64,000 nucleotides of DNA from SVTX01 sp045612105 (GCA_045612105.1 JAZKYL010000110.1:1-64000), one strand, 5' to 3'. Shown: positions 1 to 9,761, counted from the first letter of the stretch. The notes: generated by a model not told the origin, from the letters alone. Numbers and translations: made by a program.

Positions 1-1
1 A

Positions 2-1009
2 AAGGACTTGCCGGAGAGCGATTGGTTGGAATACCGAAGACGAGGAATCGGTGGCAGTGATGCCGCATCTATTCTCGGTGTATCGCCATTCAGAACAGCG
101 CGGGACCTCTATTACGATAAACTCAAAATCGTAACCTACGAAGATCCCGAGGACAACTGGGTACAAAAGAAGATGGGACATTTGCTTGAGGACTTGGTCG
201 CCGAGATCTTCCACGTGAGGACGGGCTATGACATCTATCAGGTCAAAAAGATGTTCTATCATCCGCTGTATCCGTTTATGCTGGCTGACGTCGATTACTT
301 CATTACCCTGCCAAACAGTGAAACGGCAATTCTTGAGATCAAGACTACAAACTACAATGCGACAGACCATTGGTGGCGTGACGGTGTAGAAGCCGTTCCC
401 GTCAACTACGAGATCCAAGGAAGACATTATATGGCGGTCATCAACGTTGATCACGTATTCTTCTGCTGTCTTTACGGCAACAGTGAAAACGAAACGATCA
501 TCCGTCATATCACGCGCGACAGAGATTACGAAGAAGAATTGATCTCTCTTGAATACGATTTCTGGCACAATCACATTCTCGCACGAGTCCCTCCTCCATA
601 TGTTGAGGACGGCGACTTGATTTTAGAGAGTGTGAAAAACCATTTCGGCACAGCGGATCCCAATGCTGCCGCTATTGAGCTTAGCTTTGCAAACGTCAAC
701 GGCGCTATGCGTTTTCTCGAACTCAAGGAGCAGAAATCGGCACTCAATGCCGAAATCACTCGTATTGATAACGAGATGAAACGGTTGCAGGGGCGGATCG
801 TGGATGAAATGGGACGGTGCTGCACGGCGACATACAGCCGAGACGGAACCGATTATACCATCACCTACAATCCATCAAAGAAGCCGGGTATCAGCAAAGA
901 GGACTTGTTCCGATTGCAGATGCAGTACCCCGACGTTTACGAGCAGTTCGTGACGGTATCGGAGTCAAGAAGATTCTACGTAAAGAAATCGGCGGCAAAG
1001 GCTGCCTGA
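2..1009 (+). CDS. YqaJ-type phage recombinase/exonuclease, 5' partial
   Basis: This is a YqaJ-family (lambda Exo-like) exonuclease, which normally resects dsDNA ends for annealing-type recombination. The family signature GIGGSDAASILG lies at the N-terminus, followed by GHLLEDLVAEIF and the catalytic strand and Lys region around LADVDYF and LEIKTTN. The C-terminal third is helical and possibly coiled-coil (LKEQKSALNAEITRIDNEM). The frame is open to the window edge. A TTG at position 8 could start it, but no ribosome site is visible and homologues usually have some residues before the signature, so I treat the 5' end as cut off. It heads the plus-strand DNA-processing operon, with the helicase two genes downstream. 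Family assignment is firm; the start is not. Confidence 0.85.
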   Translation, partial: KDLPESDWLEYRRRGIGGSDAASILGVSPFRTARDLYYDKLKIVTYEDPEDNWVQKKMGHLLEDLVAEIFHVRTGYDIYQVKKMFYHPLYPFMLADVDYFITLPNSETAILEIKTTNYNATDHWWRDGVEAVPVNYEIQGRHYMAVINVDHVFFCCLYGNSENETIIRHITRDRDYEEELISLEYDFWHNHILARVPPPYVEDGDLILESVKNHFGTADPNAAAIELSFANVNGAMRFLELKEQKSALNAEITRIDNEMKRLQGRIVDEMGRCCTATYSRDGTDYTITYNPSKKPGISKEDLFRLQMQYPDVYEQFVTVSESRRFYVKKSAAKAA

Positions 1010-1020
1010 AAGGAGAAGGT

Positions 1021-1473
1021 ATGGCAAGGTACAACATCTACTATCATCGCTACAACATCATTGCAAGGGATTATATTCCCTACGTAAGAGTAGTGGAAAC
1101 CGAGGACGTTTACCGCGAAATCGGGAAAATGATCTGTACGACGCTTGAAGAAATGAAGCATATCCGATACACGAAGCCCAAAGCTACACACGAGGAATGT
1201 GTCCGGTTGTGGGAGGAAAAGCATTACGTGAAAATATCGGATGATACGTGGCGCCTTGATAATCCCGAGTATAAGGACGTCGAGTTTGAACAGCCAACAG
1301 AACCAATTCCGATTGAGCCGAAGAAGCTTGCGGAAATGCTCTGTCTCGCAGTACGTCAAATGACAGAGGATGAAGGTCACTGTGATTGGTGGGTACAAGG
1401 TGTATTAGATATATCGGAAGACGATTATCAGTACATCTATAACTACCTCCCGCAAAACGCAGATACCGAATAA
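1021..1473 (+). CDS. hypothetical protein, 150 aa
   Basis: I do not recognise this protein. The start is ATG at 1021, ten bases after the exonuclease stop, with AAGGAGAAGGT directly before it; an upstream in-frame extension from 817 overlaps the exonuclease and is unlikely. The protein is mixed alpha/beta and acidic in its C-terminal half, with no signal peptide or membrane segment. Sitting between the YqaJ exonuclease and the RecD2-like helicase, it is probably co-transcribed with them and may serve ICE recombination or replication, but this is by position only. Confidence 0.7.
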   Translation: MARYNIYYHRYNIIARDYIPYVRVVETEDVYREIGKMICTTLEEMKHIRYTKPKATHEECVRLWEEKHYVKISDDTWRLDNPEYKDVEFEQPTEPIPIEPKKLAEMLCLAVRQMTEDEGHCDWWVQGVLDISEDDYQYIYNYLPQNADTE

Positions 1474-1491
1474 ACAGAAAGGAAAACCATT

Positions 1492-1548
1492 ATGAAAACA
1501 AACGAAACCACAGGAGGTGAGGATAATGAGCTACACCGGGGTGTATGA
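1492..1548 (+). CDS. possible 18-aa leader ORF overlapping the helicase start
   Basis: An ATG at 1492 follows AGAAAGGAAAACC and opens an 18-codon frame that contains the helicase ribosome site (CAGGAGGTGAGG, 1511-1522) and ends 23 bases inside the helicase gene in another frame. It could couple translation of the helicase to upstream translation. It could equally be chance; there is no family resemblance. Confidence 0.25.
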   Translation: MKTNETTGGEDNELHRGV

Positions 1549-3775
1549 TAAGACGATTTACTACAATCCCGTGAGCAAATACTGTGTGATCAGTGTTAAG
1601 ACCAACGACCAAAGCATTCCTCAAAAGGCACGTAGCGCATTTCAGCACCGTGACCGACTGATACGCTTTACAGCAGTTGGCTACGAGCTGCCCCAGACCG
1701 ATAGAGTCAGTATGATCCTCAGCGGCGAGTGGCAGAACGGCAAATACGGACCGCAGTTGCAGGTTGAGTCCTGTGAAGAGATCGTTCCGCAGACGAAGGA
1801 CGGTGTACGAGGCTACCTTTCCTCTCGCCTTATCAAAGGCGTTGGAGAAAAGACGGCTGACCTCATCGTTGAACGCTTCGGAGCAGACGCTCTTCAAATC
1901 TTGGAAAAGCAACCTGAACGCTTGCTGGAGATACGAGGTATTACGCCCTCAAAGCTTGAAGAAATCAAGGCTTCCTATGACGAGAGCAGATGCCTTCGCG
2001 GTCTTATGATCCTACTCTCCCCCTTCAACGTAACGCCGGCAACGGCAACAAAGATCTATGAGCATTTCGGAGCAAAGAGCGTAGAGATTCTTCAAAACAA
2101 TCCATTTGAACTGTGTCAGATATCGGGTTTTGGATTTAAGCGAGTGGACGCTATCGTTCGTAAGGGCGATTGCAAGCTCAATGATCCGATGAGAATTCAC
2201 GGCGCGATATACGCCGCCCTCGATACAGGACACAACGAGAACGGGCATTTATATTTGGAGCTTGAAGCCCTGCTCAAGGAAAGCAACCGACTCCTTAATG
2301 ACCGTCTTGCAAGTGATCAAGTTCGCGTAACCAATGAGGAAATCGTGGCAGTGCTTGAACAGATGGTACTCAAGGGTGAAGTTGTCAGCAACAAGAACCG
2401 AGTGTACCAAACGACAAGCTTCGTTCAAGAGGACGAAACGGCGGTAAATATAGCCAAGATGCTTGCCGTTCCTCCCACTCCCGTGGATATTACGGCAATT
2501 CTTGAAAGCATTCGTCAGAACCTCGGTATTGCTCTTTCACAAAGACAGAGCGAGGCAGTCTATATGGCGTTCCAAAGCAATCTTTCTATTATCACGGGTT
2601 CTCCCGGTACGGGTAAAACCACCGTTCTCCGCGCTATTATCGAGGTGTTCGGCAGGTTATATCCGTCAAAGAAGATTATGCTTGCGGCACCCACGGGACG
2701 TGCGAGCAGACGAATGGCTGAAAGTACGGGCAGAAACGATGCAAAAACGCTTCACAGCCTTTTGGGACTTCTCGGAGACAGCGGCTACGTCAAGGAAAAA
2801 AAGAAAGAACCGCTTGACGCGGATCTGATCATCGTGGACGAGAGCTCTATGATCGATATGTGGCTTGCCAATCACTTTTTCTCCCGTATAAGACCGGGAA
2901 CAAAGGTTATCTTGGTAGGCGACGTAGATCAGCTTCAGAGCGTAGGCGCGGGAGACGTTTTCCGTGAGCTTATTAACTGCGGAAAGATACCCGTTACCGT
3001 TCTTAACGAAATCTTCCGTCAAAAGGCAGACAGCCTTATCGCGCACAATGCGAAAGCCATCAACGAGGACAACACCAATCTGTATTACGGTGACGACTTC
3101 CTATTTATGAAATGCAAAACGCAGGAAGAAGCAGCGGATATTATCTGCAATCAATACTGCGACCTTGTAAAGAAATTCGGAATTGAAAAGGTGCAGATAC
3201 TCTCTCCCTTCCGGGCTGAGGGACTTGCTGCTGTGGATCAGCTCAACAGAACCATTCGTGAGCTTGTCAATCCCCCCGAGGACGAGGACATCCCCGACCT
3301 CAAGATCGGCAGCCGCTATTTCAGAGTGGGTGACAAGGTAATGCAGAACAAGAATAATGCGAAAGCCTCCAACGGCGATATCGGCTTTATCCGTAAGATC
3401 GGTGTGGATGACAAGAATGAAATGAAAGTAACGATAGACTTCGGCGCCGACCGAATTGTGGAATACGGTATGGAGGATATGGGCAATATTGAAATTGCTT
3501 ATGCCACTACCATACATAAGGCACAGGGCTCGGAGTATGACGTCGTTATCATTCCCATTCTCAGAAGTCACGCCATTATGCTCAGGCGCAATCTCGTTTA
3601 CACGGCGATTACCCGTGCCAAACGTCGCGTGATCCTCGTGGGAGAAAAAGGTATGCTGTTTATGGCGATACATAAGAATGACACGGGTGTGAGAAACACC
3701 TTGCTCGGCGAGCGTATAAACAAATACGTTACTGCTTACGAGACCGAGAACAATCAACTGAAAAAAGTAGGTTAA
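1526..3775 (+). CDS. RecD2/TraA-family helicase, SF1 5'-3'
   Basis: This 749-residue SF1B DNA helicase belongs to the RecD2 family found without RecBC in Bacillota and mobile elements. Helix-hairpin-helix units appear near GVGEKTADLIVERFG and ISGFGFKRVDAIV. The Walker A is GSPGTGKT (residues about 358-365), the DExx box is VDESSMID, motif III is GDVDQLQSVGAGDVF, and the C-terminal motifs are HKAQGSEYDVV and YTAITRAKRRV. The start is ATG at 1526 behind CAGGAGGTGAGG; an in-frame GTG three codons earlier lies inside that ribosome site. It probably unwinds DNA during ICE replication, transfer or repair, working beside the exonuclease and primase encoded in the same operon. Confidence 0.92.
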   Translation: MSYTGVYDKTIYYNPVSKYCVISVKTNDQSIPQKARSAFQHRDRLIRFTAVGYELPQTDRVSMILSGEWQNGKYGPQLQVESCEEIVPQTKDGVRGYLSSRLIKGVGEKTADLIVERFGADALQILEKQPERLLEIRGITPSKLEEIKASYDESRCLRGLMILLSPFNVTPATATKIYEHFGAKSVEILQNNPFELCQISGFGFKRVDAIVRKGDCKLNDPMRIHGAIYAALDTGHNENGHLYLELEALLKESNRLLNDRLASDQVRVTNEEIVAVLEQMVLKGEVVSNKNRVYQTTSFVQEDETAVNIAKMLAVPPTPVDITAILESIRQNLGIALSQRQSEAVYMAFQSNLSIITGSPGTGKTTVLRAIIEVFGRLYPSKKIMLAAPTGRASRRMAESTGRNDAKTLHSLLGLLGDSGYVKEKKKEPLDADLIIVDESSMIDMWLANHFFSRIRPGTKVILVGDVDQLQSVGAGDVFRELINCGKIPVTVLNEIFRQKADSLIAHNAKAINEDNTNLYYGDDFLFMKCKTQEEAADIICNQYCDLVKKFGIEKVQILSPFRAEGLAAVDQLNRTIRELVNPPEDEDIPDLKIGSRYFRVGDKVMQNKNNAKASNGDIGFIRKIGVDDKNEMKVTIDFGADRIVEYGMEDMGNIEIAYATTIHKAQGSEYDVVIIPILRSHAIMLRRNLVYTAITRAKRRVILVGEKGMLFMAIHKNDTGVRNTLLGERINKYVTAYETENNQLKKVG

Positions 3776-3844
3776 ATGAGTTATTTTTGCAGAATATGCG
3801 GAAATGGCTCGTATTTTATTTATGAGAGGAGATTTAGAAAATGA
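3776..3844 (+). CDS. possible 22-aa CxxC micro-ORF
   Basis: A 22-codon frame begins at the base after the helicase stop (TAA then ATG). It encodes a CRIC motif and a basic tail, and stops in an ATGA overlap with the next gene. The ribosome site of the following gene (GAGGAGATTTAG) lies inside it. Stop-start abutment on both sides suggests translational coupling, but the ORF is very short and the upstream site (AGTAGG) is weak. Confidence 0.3.
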   Translation: MSYFCRICGNGSYFIYERRFRK

Positions 3845-4806
3845 ATGAAACAAAAACCATGTATCACACAGTTCCCGTTGTGTCCGAGCTCAATCGCGTA
3901 AAGGGCTTTGACCCCACAAGATTCCTTCGCAAGACCAAGGAAGGTCCCAAGCTTGATCTGAGCGTTAAGAAGCTCTGGTTCCGTATGAAGTATCCCAACG
4001 GCAGAATTAAGCTTTCTGCCCTCAAGATCACCGATCAGCTCGCTATCATTGAAGCGAGGGTGTATTTTGACAAGAACGATACCAATCACGTATCCAGCTT
4101 CACGGCTCAGACCTATAAGGACACCACTCCCGGAGGACTCTACGTTGAAATGGCACAGCACAACGCTGTTGATGAAGCACTTTCGTCAGCAGGATTCGGT
4201 ATTCAATTCGTGCCTGCCAATGAGTCGAGAAGATCTTTGGTATCCGAGGACGAGGTACCGAAAACGGTTGAAATGCCCGTGGAAGAACCGCCTGCGGTAA
4301 AGATTGAAGCGGCGCCCGAGAGAAAGGTTGAGCCTGCCCCCGAGGTAGCTGAGCATATTGCAGAGCCTATTATAACCGAAACGGTTGTAGAAGAGCCTGT
4401 CGTTGAACAGCTTGCAATTCCAATTGAAGAAGCTGCAATCACTCCACTTCCCGAAGCAGTTAAAGAGGCATCTGTTGCGAAAGAAAATCCCGCACCTGCG
4501 GTTGTCCCCCCTGCGCCTTCGGTTGTTGTGCCCGTACAGGAAGTAACGGAGATCCGTGAGGATGATAATGCTCTTCCCTACAACAACAGTATGTCAGTTG
4601 AAGAAATCTGCGCTTTGATGACCATTGAAGAAGCGAGAAACTATGTTATTCCTGTTGGAACCTGCAAGGGTTGGACAATGGATCAGGTCGTTGACAGACG
4701 CCCTATATCTCTGAAATGGTATCTTACCGCATATAACGGCGAGGATAACATTCTCCGTGCAGCAGCTTCTATTATGTCTAAGCTTAATGAAACAAAAGCG
4801 GCTTAA
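3841..4806 (+). CDS. ICE protein with Pro/Glu-rich linker and ExoX-like C-terminal domain
   Basis: This 321-residue protein has three zones. Residues 1-120 form a folded domain I do not recognise. Residues about 140-245 are a low-complexity Pro/Glu/Val linker. The last 70 residues (GTCKGWTMDQVVDRRPISLK, then WYL) resemble the short domain at the C-terminus of exonuclease X and DUF3820 proteins, where a Gly-Lys-Gly turn is followed by a YLxW motif. That points to nucleic-acid work with a tethered module, but the catalytic part is unassigned. It lies between the helicase and primase genes. The start has a strong site, GAGGAGATTTAGAAA. Confidence 0.65.
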   Translation: MNETKTMYHTVPVVSELNRVKGFDPTRFLRKTKEGPKLDLSVKKLWFRMKYPNGRIKLSALKITDQLAIIEARVYFDKNDTNHVSSFTAQTYKDTTPGGLYVEMAQHNAVDEALSSAGFGIQFVPANESRRSLVSEDEVPKTVEMPVEEPPAVKIEAAPERKVEPAPEVAEHIAEPIITETVVEEPVVEQLAIPIEEAAITPLPEAVKEASVAKENPAPAVVPPAPSVVVPVQEVTEIREDDNALPYNNSMSVEEICALMTIEEARNYVIPVGTCKGWTMDQVVDRRPISLKWYLTAYNGEDNILRAAASIMSKLNETKAA

Positions 4807-4846
4807 AGACACAAAATAAAATCCACCCTTGAAAGGAGTGTTTCGA

Positions 4847-6541
4847 ATGAATAAATCGCACGATTTCCCGTTTGGCATTCAGGACGTTGCCGAGCTTTTG
4901 CATTTGCGGATGCGCCGTCCACACGCAACAGGCGGTTATTACGACTGCCCCATTTGCGGTGATCCACCAGGACACATGAGCATCAGTACGGAAAAGGATT
5001 CATGGCGCTGTAATTACTGCGGTGTGCACGGCGGTATGCTTTCTCTTTACGCAAGGATAAATAATATCAGTAATTCCGAAGCCTATCGGGAAATCTGCGA
5101 AAGTCTGCAAAACGGTGAGTTTGATACTCATCGTTATGAACCGACATCTCCTGCTCCGCATGAGCAGGAGTATGCGGTACAATCGCAACTCGCGGACATA
5201 CGCACGATACACCAAACCTTCTCTATAATGCTGAATATGCTGACCTTATCCAAGGAGCATAGAAGGCATCTGAACGAGGTTCGCGGACTTACAGACGAGC
5301 AGATTGACAAGCTTCAGTACCGAAGCACGCCTCCCTTTTACTCTTGTAAAAAAATTGCGAGGGTACTTCGGGAAAAAGGTTGTACGCTTGAGGGTGTCCC
5401 CGGATTCTATATGAGGGATGGAGAGTGGACGGTCAAGTTCTATTCCAAAACGGCGGGGATACTCATTCCTGTGCGTGGAATTGACGGACTGATACGCGGC
5501 ATACAGATACGTCTCGACGTTCCCTTCAAGGACGAAGGTGCTGACGGTGATAAAAGCGGAACAAAGTACATATGGCTATCCTCTGCCGGTAAGGAAATGG
5601 GTGTAAGTTCAGGTTCTCCCGTACATTTTGTTGGAGATCCATTTGCTCGCGCTGTATATCTTACCGAGGGCTTTCTAAAAGCAGACGTTGCACACTTCCT
5701 GATGAATCGCTCGTTTATTGCGATTGCGGGAGTCAATAACACGGCTCAGCTTGAGCTGATGCTGACGTTGCTCAAGGAGAACGGCACTGAGATTATCGTG
5801 GAGGCTGCCGATATGGACAAGTTCCGTAATGAAAACGTGGATAGAGGTGTTTCTAATATCTATCTGATAGCAAAGAAATGCGGGTTAGAGCTACGTCGCC
5901 TTACGTGGAATCCCAATTATAAGGGTATTGACGATTGGCAGCTCGCCCTGAAAAGACAACAGACCGGAAAGGAGGTCGGAGCAAGAATGAATTTTAAGAA
6001 ACGCTTTATCTACGGACAATGCGATTTTGATGCGCTCGAAGAAGAGATTGCCGCGTGGCACGATTCATCCGAGCACGAAGGAACGCTGGAGGAGCATCTT
6101 GGCTTTACCGCCGAGGAGTTCTCCGCATACGGTCAGGCAGACGACGAAACGTTCAAGAACGATCTGCTGACACAAAGATGCGAACAAGGATACCGCATCT
6201 ATCAGCTTGATTTCACAGACGGAAAGCCCAAGTCCTTCGCCTTTGAAGGCATCAAGGCTCTCCGCGAGGCAGGTTACGAACAACCGCCCGCTGCGAATTA
6301 CGCTTTGGTACACGAGGGGGTGCAGTTTTGCTTTGTCGATGATACCGCCAAGGTCTGTCTTGAATTGATATTCAATAAGTTCAAGGACGGCTTACCCGAG
6401 GGGTACAAAGGCAGACATACGGCTCCGTCCGATGTATTTGAGCTTTACGATGAAAACGGTAGGAGGTATTTTTACCGCGATAAGGATGGCTTTTGCGAGG
6501 TGAAGTTCTCACCTATGCTCGCCAAGAAAAGAATGAAATAA
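4847..6541 (+). CDS. CHC2 zinc-finger primase with TOPRIM-like domain
   Basis: This is a DnaG-like primase of the mobile-element type. A CHC2 zinc finger occupies residues 34-60 (CPICGDPPGH, then WRCNYCGVHGG). A DUF3854/TOPRIM-like region follows around YLTEGFLKADVA, with acidic clusters at VEAADMD and KGIDDWQLAL. The C-terminal 170 residues are unassigned. The start is ATG at 4847 behind GAAAGGAGTG; an in-frame TTG six codons upstream would sit inside the ribosome site. The enzyme should prime lagging-strand or conversion synthesis of the transferred or replicating element. A hairpin follows the stop. Confidence 0.88.
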   Translation: MNKSHDFPFGIQDVAELLHLRMRRPHATGGYYDCPICGDPPGHMSISTEKDSWRCNYCGVHGGMLSLYARINNISNSEAYREICESLQNGEFDTHRYEPTSPAPHEQEYAVQSQLADIRTIHQTFSIMLNMLTLSKEHRRHLNEVRGLTDEQIDKLQYRSTPPFYSCKKIARVLREKGCTLEGVPGFYMRDGEWTVKFYSKTAGILIPVRGIDGLIRGIQIRLDVPFKDEGADGDKSGTKYIWLSSAGKEMGVSSGSPVHFVGDPFARAVYLTEGFLKADVAHFLMNRSFIAIAGVNNTAQLELMLTLLKENGTEIIVEAADMDKFRNENVDRGVSNIYLIAKKCGLELRRLTWNPNYKGIDDWQLALKRQQTGKEVGARMNFKKRFIYGQCDFDALEEEIAAWHDSSEHEGTLEEHLGFTAEEFSAYGQADDETFKNDLLTQRCEQGYRIYQLDFTDGKPKSFAFEGIKALREAGYEQPPAANYALVHEGVQFCFVDDTAKVCLELIFNKFKDGLPEGYKGRHTAPSDVFELYDENGRRYFYRDKDGFCEVKFSPMLAKKRMK

Positions 6542-6564
6542 GGCATTTTGCCTACAAACAAAAA

Positions 6565-6598
6565 AGGGATACGAACGAGAATTACTCTGCGTATCCCT
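6565..6598 (+). terminator. hairpin after the primase gene
   Basis: AGGGATACG and CGTATCCCT form a 9-bp stem with a 16-base loop, followed by the moderately T-rich ATCTTTATTAAATTTTC. It lies 24 bases after the primase stop. It may act as a partial terminator or mRNA 3' stabiliser. A related stem (AGGGATACCG/CGGTATCCCT) occurs at 40742-40775. Confidence 0.6.
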
Positions 6599-6636
6599 AT
6601 CTTTATTAAATTTTCAAATACGAAAGGATTTTAATT

Positions 6637-6870
6637 ATGAAAACTCGTGATTATTTTGAATTGGCAATCGTAACCGTTGTTCTCATTGCGGTAATAGTCT
6701 TTTGTTTTATTGTTTCTATTGAACCGCCCGAAACAGAGGCACCGCCCGTCGCAGTTGTTGAACATCACGGCGAAAGCATTCAGTACGACACATCAGAGAC
6801 AGAAACCGAGATTCCTATTCTGAAAGAAAAGCTTGACGGCTCACAGAAGCCCCTATTCAGCGAAGAATAA
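6637..6870 (+). CDS. small single-pass membrane protein, 77 aa
   Basis: An N-terminal membrane segment (about residues 8-28, LAIVTVVLIAVIVFCFIVSI) is followed by a Pro/Glu/Thr-rich tail of about 48 residues. The short N-terminus MKTRDYF suggests either a signal anchor or an uncleaved signal peptide. The ribosome site GAAAGGATTTT precedes the ATG. Function is unknown; small membrane proteins of this type are common in ICEs near transfer and exclusion functions. Confidence 0.7.
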   Translation: MKTRDYFELAIVTVVLIAVIVFCFIVSIEPPETEAPPVAVVEHHGESIQYDTSETETEIPILKEKLDGSQKPLFSEE

Positions 6871-6901
6871 TCTAAAATCAAAAATATAAAGGAGATATAC
6901 T

Positions 6902-7738
6902 ATGGGATATTTTTCACAGCTTGACATAGAAAAACGCACCGCAGAAACCGAGGATGATGAAATCACCGAAATAGACCTTCGTTCAAAAGCTGAAGAAATA
7001 GATGATGCACGCCAGGAAGCTGAAGCTGAGGCGGCGCAAGCAGCTCTTGCCAAGCTTACCGAGAACGATGAACCTACAAAATATGCTCCTCCCGAAGATG
7101 ACAACGAGGATCAGAAGCGCAAGGAACACGAAGAAGCCGAGGCAAAACGCAAAGCCGAATGGGAGGCAAAGAAAAAAGCCAAAGAAGAAGCCGAGCTGTT
7201 TGCTTGGGAAAACGCTCTCGCTATGGACGATGCTGCTCTCGCTGCGGCATCCTCTAAACGTGTCGGTGACGATTCCGAGCGTTTGACCCGACGTAATATG
7301 AAGCAGTGCGTCACGGAAATGATACAGGTATTCTGTTATGAGGATCTTGAACTTGCAAGACAGGTTATGCACCCTCGTAAGAATATGGTCAACTGTTTCC
7401 GTTACATCACTCGCAAGGCAAAGGAATTTGTTATGCAGGAGATGAAGGACAACGATATCAAGCCAAGTGCCGAAGGCTACGGCAGCGATGTCCCCGATGA
7501 TCTCTGCTATCAGTGGGCAAAGGAATATTTCTTTGATATGGATGCCCCCGAGGATAAGGATCCGAATGAAGAAAAATTCGTTTCCAAGCCTTACACGGGA
7601 AAGACAGCACCCAAATCCTCAAAGAAATCTGAAAAGAAGGAATCAAATCCCAAGAAGACAGAACCCACAAAGTCAACTTCCACCGTAAACTCTGAACAGC
7701 TTGATATGTTCTCTATGCTTGGAGGTGACATTGCATAA
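6902..7738 (+). CDS. PcfK-like protein
   Basis: The N-terminal half (residues about 20-110) is a highly charged Glu/Ala/Lys helix, probably coiled coil. The folded C-terminal part (MKQCVTEMIQVFCYEDLELA to YQWAKEYFFD) resembles the PcfK family named from Enterococcus plasmid pCF10, and the tail is Lys/Ser/Thr-rich and ends in LDMFSMLGG. The next gene is a PcfJ homologue, overlapping by one base (TAATG), which repeats the pcfK-pcfJ pairing and supports the call. The start is ATG behind AAGGAGATATACT. The role of PcfK in conjugation is not established. Confidence 0.75.
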   Translation: MGYFSQLDIEKRTAETEDDEITEIDLRSKAEEIDDARQEAEAEAAQAALAKLTENDEPTKYAPPEDDNEDQKRKEHEEAEAKRKAEWEAKKKAKEEAELFAWENALAMDDAALAAASSKRVGDDSERLTRRNMKQCVTEMIQVFCYEDLELARQVMHPRKNMVNCFRYITRKAKEFVMQEMKDNDIKPSAEGYGSDVPDDLCYQWAKEYFFDMDAPEDKDPNEEKFVSKPYTGKTAPKSSKKSEKKESNPKKTEPTKSTSTVNSEQLDMFSMLGGDIA

Positions 7739-9747
7739 TGGATAAAAGAGCCTTACGCAAAGAAGCTGTACCGAATCGAAAATTAAACCTGAAAAACGGT
7801 ATTTTCTGTGCAGAGCAAATAAAGTACGTGGTATGTACCGCAATAAGAAATATTGCTCACAAGCGCACTCTTGTACTGCATGTCTACGAAAAAGAAAAGG
7901 TGTCCGCCGGGGATTATACCCCCCGGTGGACAATGTTCCATACTAACGAAGATTATATCACATTATGCCACGAGGAAGGCAAAACCAAATGGCGCACCTG
8001 TATGTTTCAAAATCTCGGTCCATCTTGGGATTTTTCTTATAAATGCGCCTTTTATTCGGTTGCTGACGAGGAGCGCGTGATCAAATTCTTTAAAGAAAAT
8101 GATAAAAAAGGATTTAAATGTCTTGATGATTTTCAAGAGCAAATCACAAAAAACAGACGTCATGAAGCGGAAATCAAGAATCAAAAGACGATTATCGAGC
8201 AGATGAAAGGTATAAAGGCTCTGCCAAGAGACATTAACACCTTTATGTTCCTTGAAACACTTCCCCACTATGTCTTCTATGATTACCACAAGAGCAAAGC
8301 TCCAATGAAGGGATATTGTACGGCGTGCAAGAAAGAAGTTGAAGTCGTGGGCAAGAAAAACAACGATAAGGGCTTTTGTCCTAAATGCAAAAGATACGTT
8401 ACCTTTAAGAGCCGCGGCAAACGTGGTTTTTTCCACGATCGCTCAACCGCTCAGGTCATACAAAGAACGGGTGAAAATGAAATCGCAGTCCGATTTGTAA
8501 AAGCGTATAACAGCTACTATAAATGCGACACATCAGACTTTCGTGTGTATGAAACGGCAAGGCTTTTGATACGTTGGGATGGCAACAAAATCGTGAAATG
8601 GGATAGATTTTATCATTCATATACTCACGGTTCCCTGACACCTTGGTGTCGCGGTGACAGACCACGTTTCAACCATTGGAATTATCACTTTGAAAACGAC
8701 CTGTGCGGTTTCCTTTACCATAAGAACCTTGACAAGGAGCTTAAAGGTACGCCCTGGCAGTATTCAGCACTAAAGGAATACTACTATCAGGATCCTACGC
8801 CACTTTATATGCCGCATTATCTGCGTACTTACGCATCGTATCCGGTGCTTGAGTATCTCGTGAAGTTAGGATTAGTTCGACTTGCAACTTATATCGTATA
8901 TGGGGACGCGGGCGGACATCATTATCACTCTTGGGAGCGTTTGATCAACGCAAACGGCAAAACGATCACTGAGGTGCTTGGTGTTGAGAAAAAGCATATT
9001 GCATTTCTTCGTCAAGTTGATCCGGGTATACAACAGTTTGAAATGATAAAAGAAATGCTGAAAGAGGGGGTAGTGCCTGATATGGAGTTGATGAAATGGT
9101 GTTCTCGATTCGAGGTCGGTCAAAGCGAATACCTCACAGTCCCATTACGGTTTATGACACCGTACAAGCTGATGAAATACGCTACTGAGCAGTATAATAC
9201 CTATCGAAAAATTGCTTACAACAAAGGAATCTACTCCGGAGTATCTAACGTACTTTCCGATTACAAGGATTATCTTCTTATGAGTGAAGCCCTTGAGCAC
9301 GATATGAAAAGCAGCTTCGTTCTCTATCCAAGCAATCTAAGAGAGACGCATGATCGCGTAAACGATATGTCAAAGGCAGAAACCTCGGCAGCATATGACC
9401 GAAAGATCGGCAAAATGTTTAACGGTCTTATGGAGAGGTACAGCTTCAATAAGCTTGGCTTTACGGTCGTACCGCCAGCTTCATCGAAAGATATTGCACG
9501 CGAGGGTGACAAGCTTCATCACTGTGTAGGTCGATATATCGGTTCAATGGTCAAGGAAGAATGCATTATTCTCTTTATTCGAAAAACATCAGCACCGCAA
9601 AAACCGTACTGTACGGTCGAAATTAAGAAGGGCGATATTTCTCAAGCGAGAATACAAAATAACGATCCACCGCCTCCAAAGCTTCAGAAATTTATTGATC
9701 TTTGGAAACAGCAGGTTATATATGCCCCCACGCGTTTGGCGGCATAA
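7738..9747 (+). CDS. PcfJ-like protein
   Basis: This 669-residue protein carries the PcfJ-family signature in its last 150 residues: GDKLHHCVGRYIGSMVKEE, ILFIRK, PYCTVEIKKGDISQARIQNN and a final W. A zinc-ribbon-like pair (CTACKKE and CPKCKR) lies near residues 195-220. There is no signal peptide. It starts within the stop of the PcfK-like gene, so the two are translationally coupled. PcfJ proteins are widespread in Gram-positive conjugative elements and phages, but their biochemistry is unknown to me. Confidence 0.85.
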   Translation: MDKRALRKEAVPNRKLNLKNGIFCAEQIKYVVCTAIRNIAHKRTLVLHVYEKEKVSAGDYTPRWTMFHTNEDYITLCHEEGKTKWRTCMFQNLGPSWDFSYKCAFYSVADEERVIKFFKENDKKGFKCLDDFQEQITKNRRHEAEIKNQKTIIEQMKGIKALPRDINTFMFLETLPHYVFYDYHKSKAPMKGYCTACKKEVEVVGKKNNDKGFCPKCKRYVTFKSRGKRGFFHDRSTAQVIQRTGENEIAVRFVKAYNSYYKCDTSDFRVYETARLLIRWDGNKIVKWDRFYHSYTHGSLTPWCRGDRPRFNHWNYHFENDLCGFLYHKNLDKELKGTPWQYSALKEYYYQDPTPLYMPHYLRTYASYPVLEYLVKLGLVRLATYIVYGDAGGHHYHSWERLINANGKTITEVLGVEKKHIAFLRQVDPGIQQFEMIKEMLKEGVVPDMELMKWCSRFEVGQSEYLTVPLRFMTPYKLMKYATEQYNTYRKIAYNKGIYSGVSNVLSDYKDYLLMSEALEHDMKSSFVLYPSNLRETHDRVNDMSKAETSAAYDRKIGKMFNGLMERYSFNKLGFTVVPPASSKDIAREGDKLHHCVGRYIGSMVKEECIILFIRKTSAPQKPYCTVEIKKGDISQARIQNNDPPPPKLQKFIDLWKQQVIYAPTRLAA

Positions 9748-9761
9748 GGAAGGAGTTCTAT

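Noticed and set aside
817..1020. Upstream extension of the 150-residue hypothetical gene
   Set aside because: It overlaps the exonuclease gene in another frame; the ATG at 1021 has its own ribosome site.
3101..3853. 250-codon minus-strand frame opposite the helicase
   Set aside because: Antisense to conserved helicase motifs and without family resemblance.
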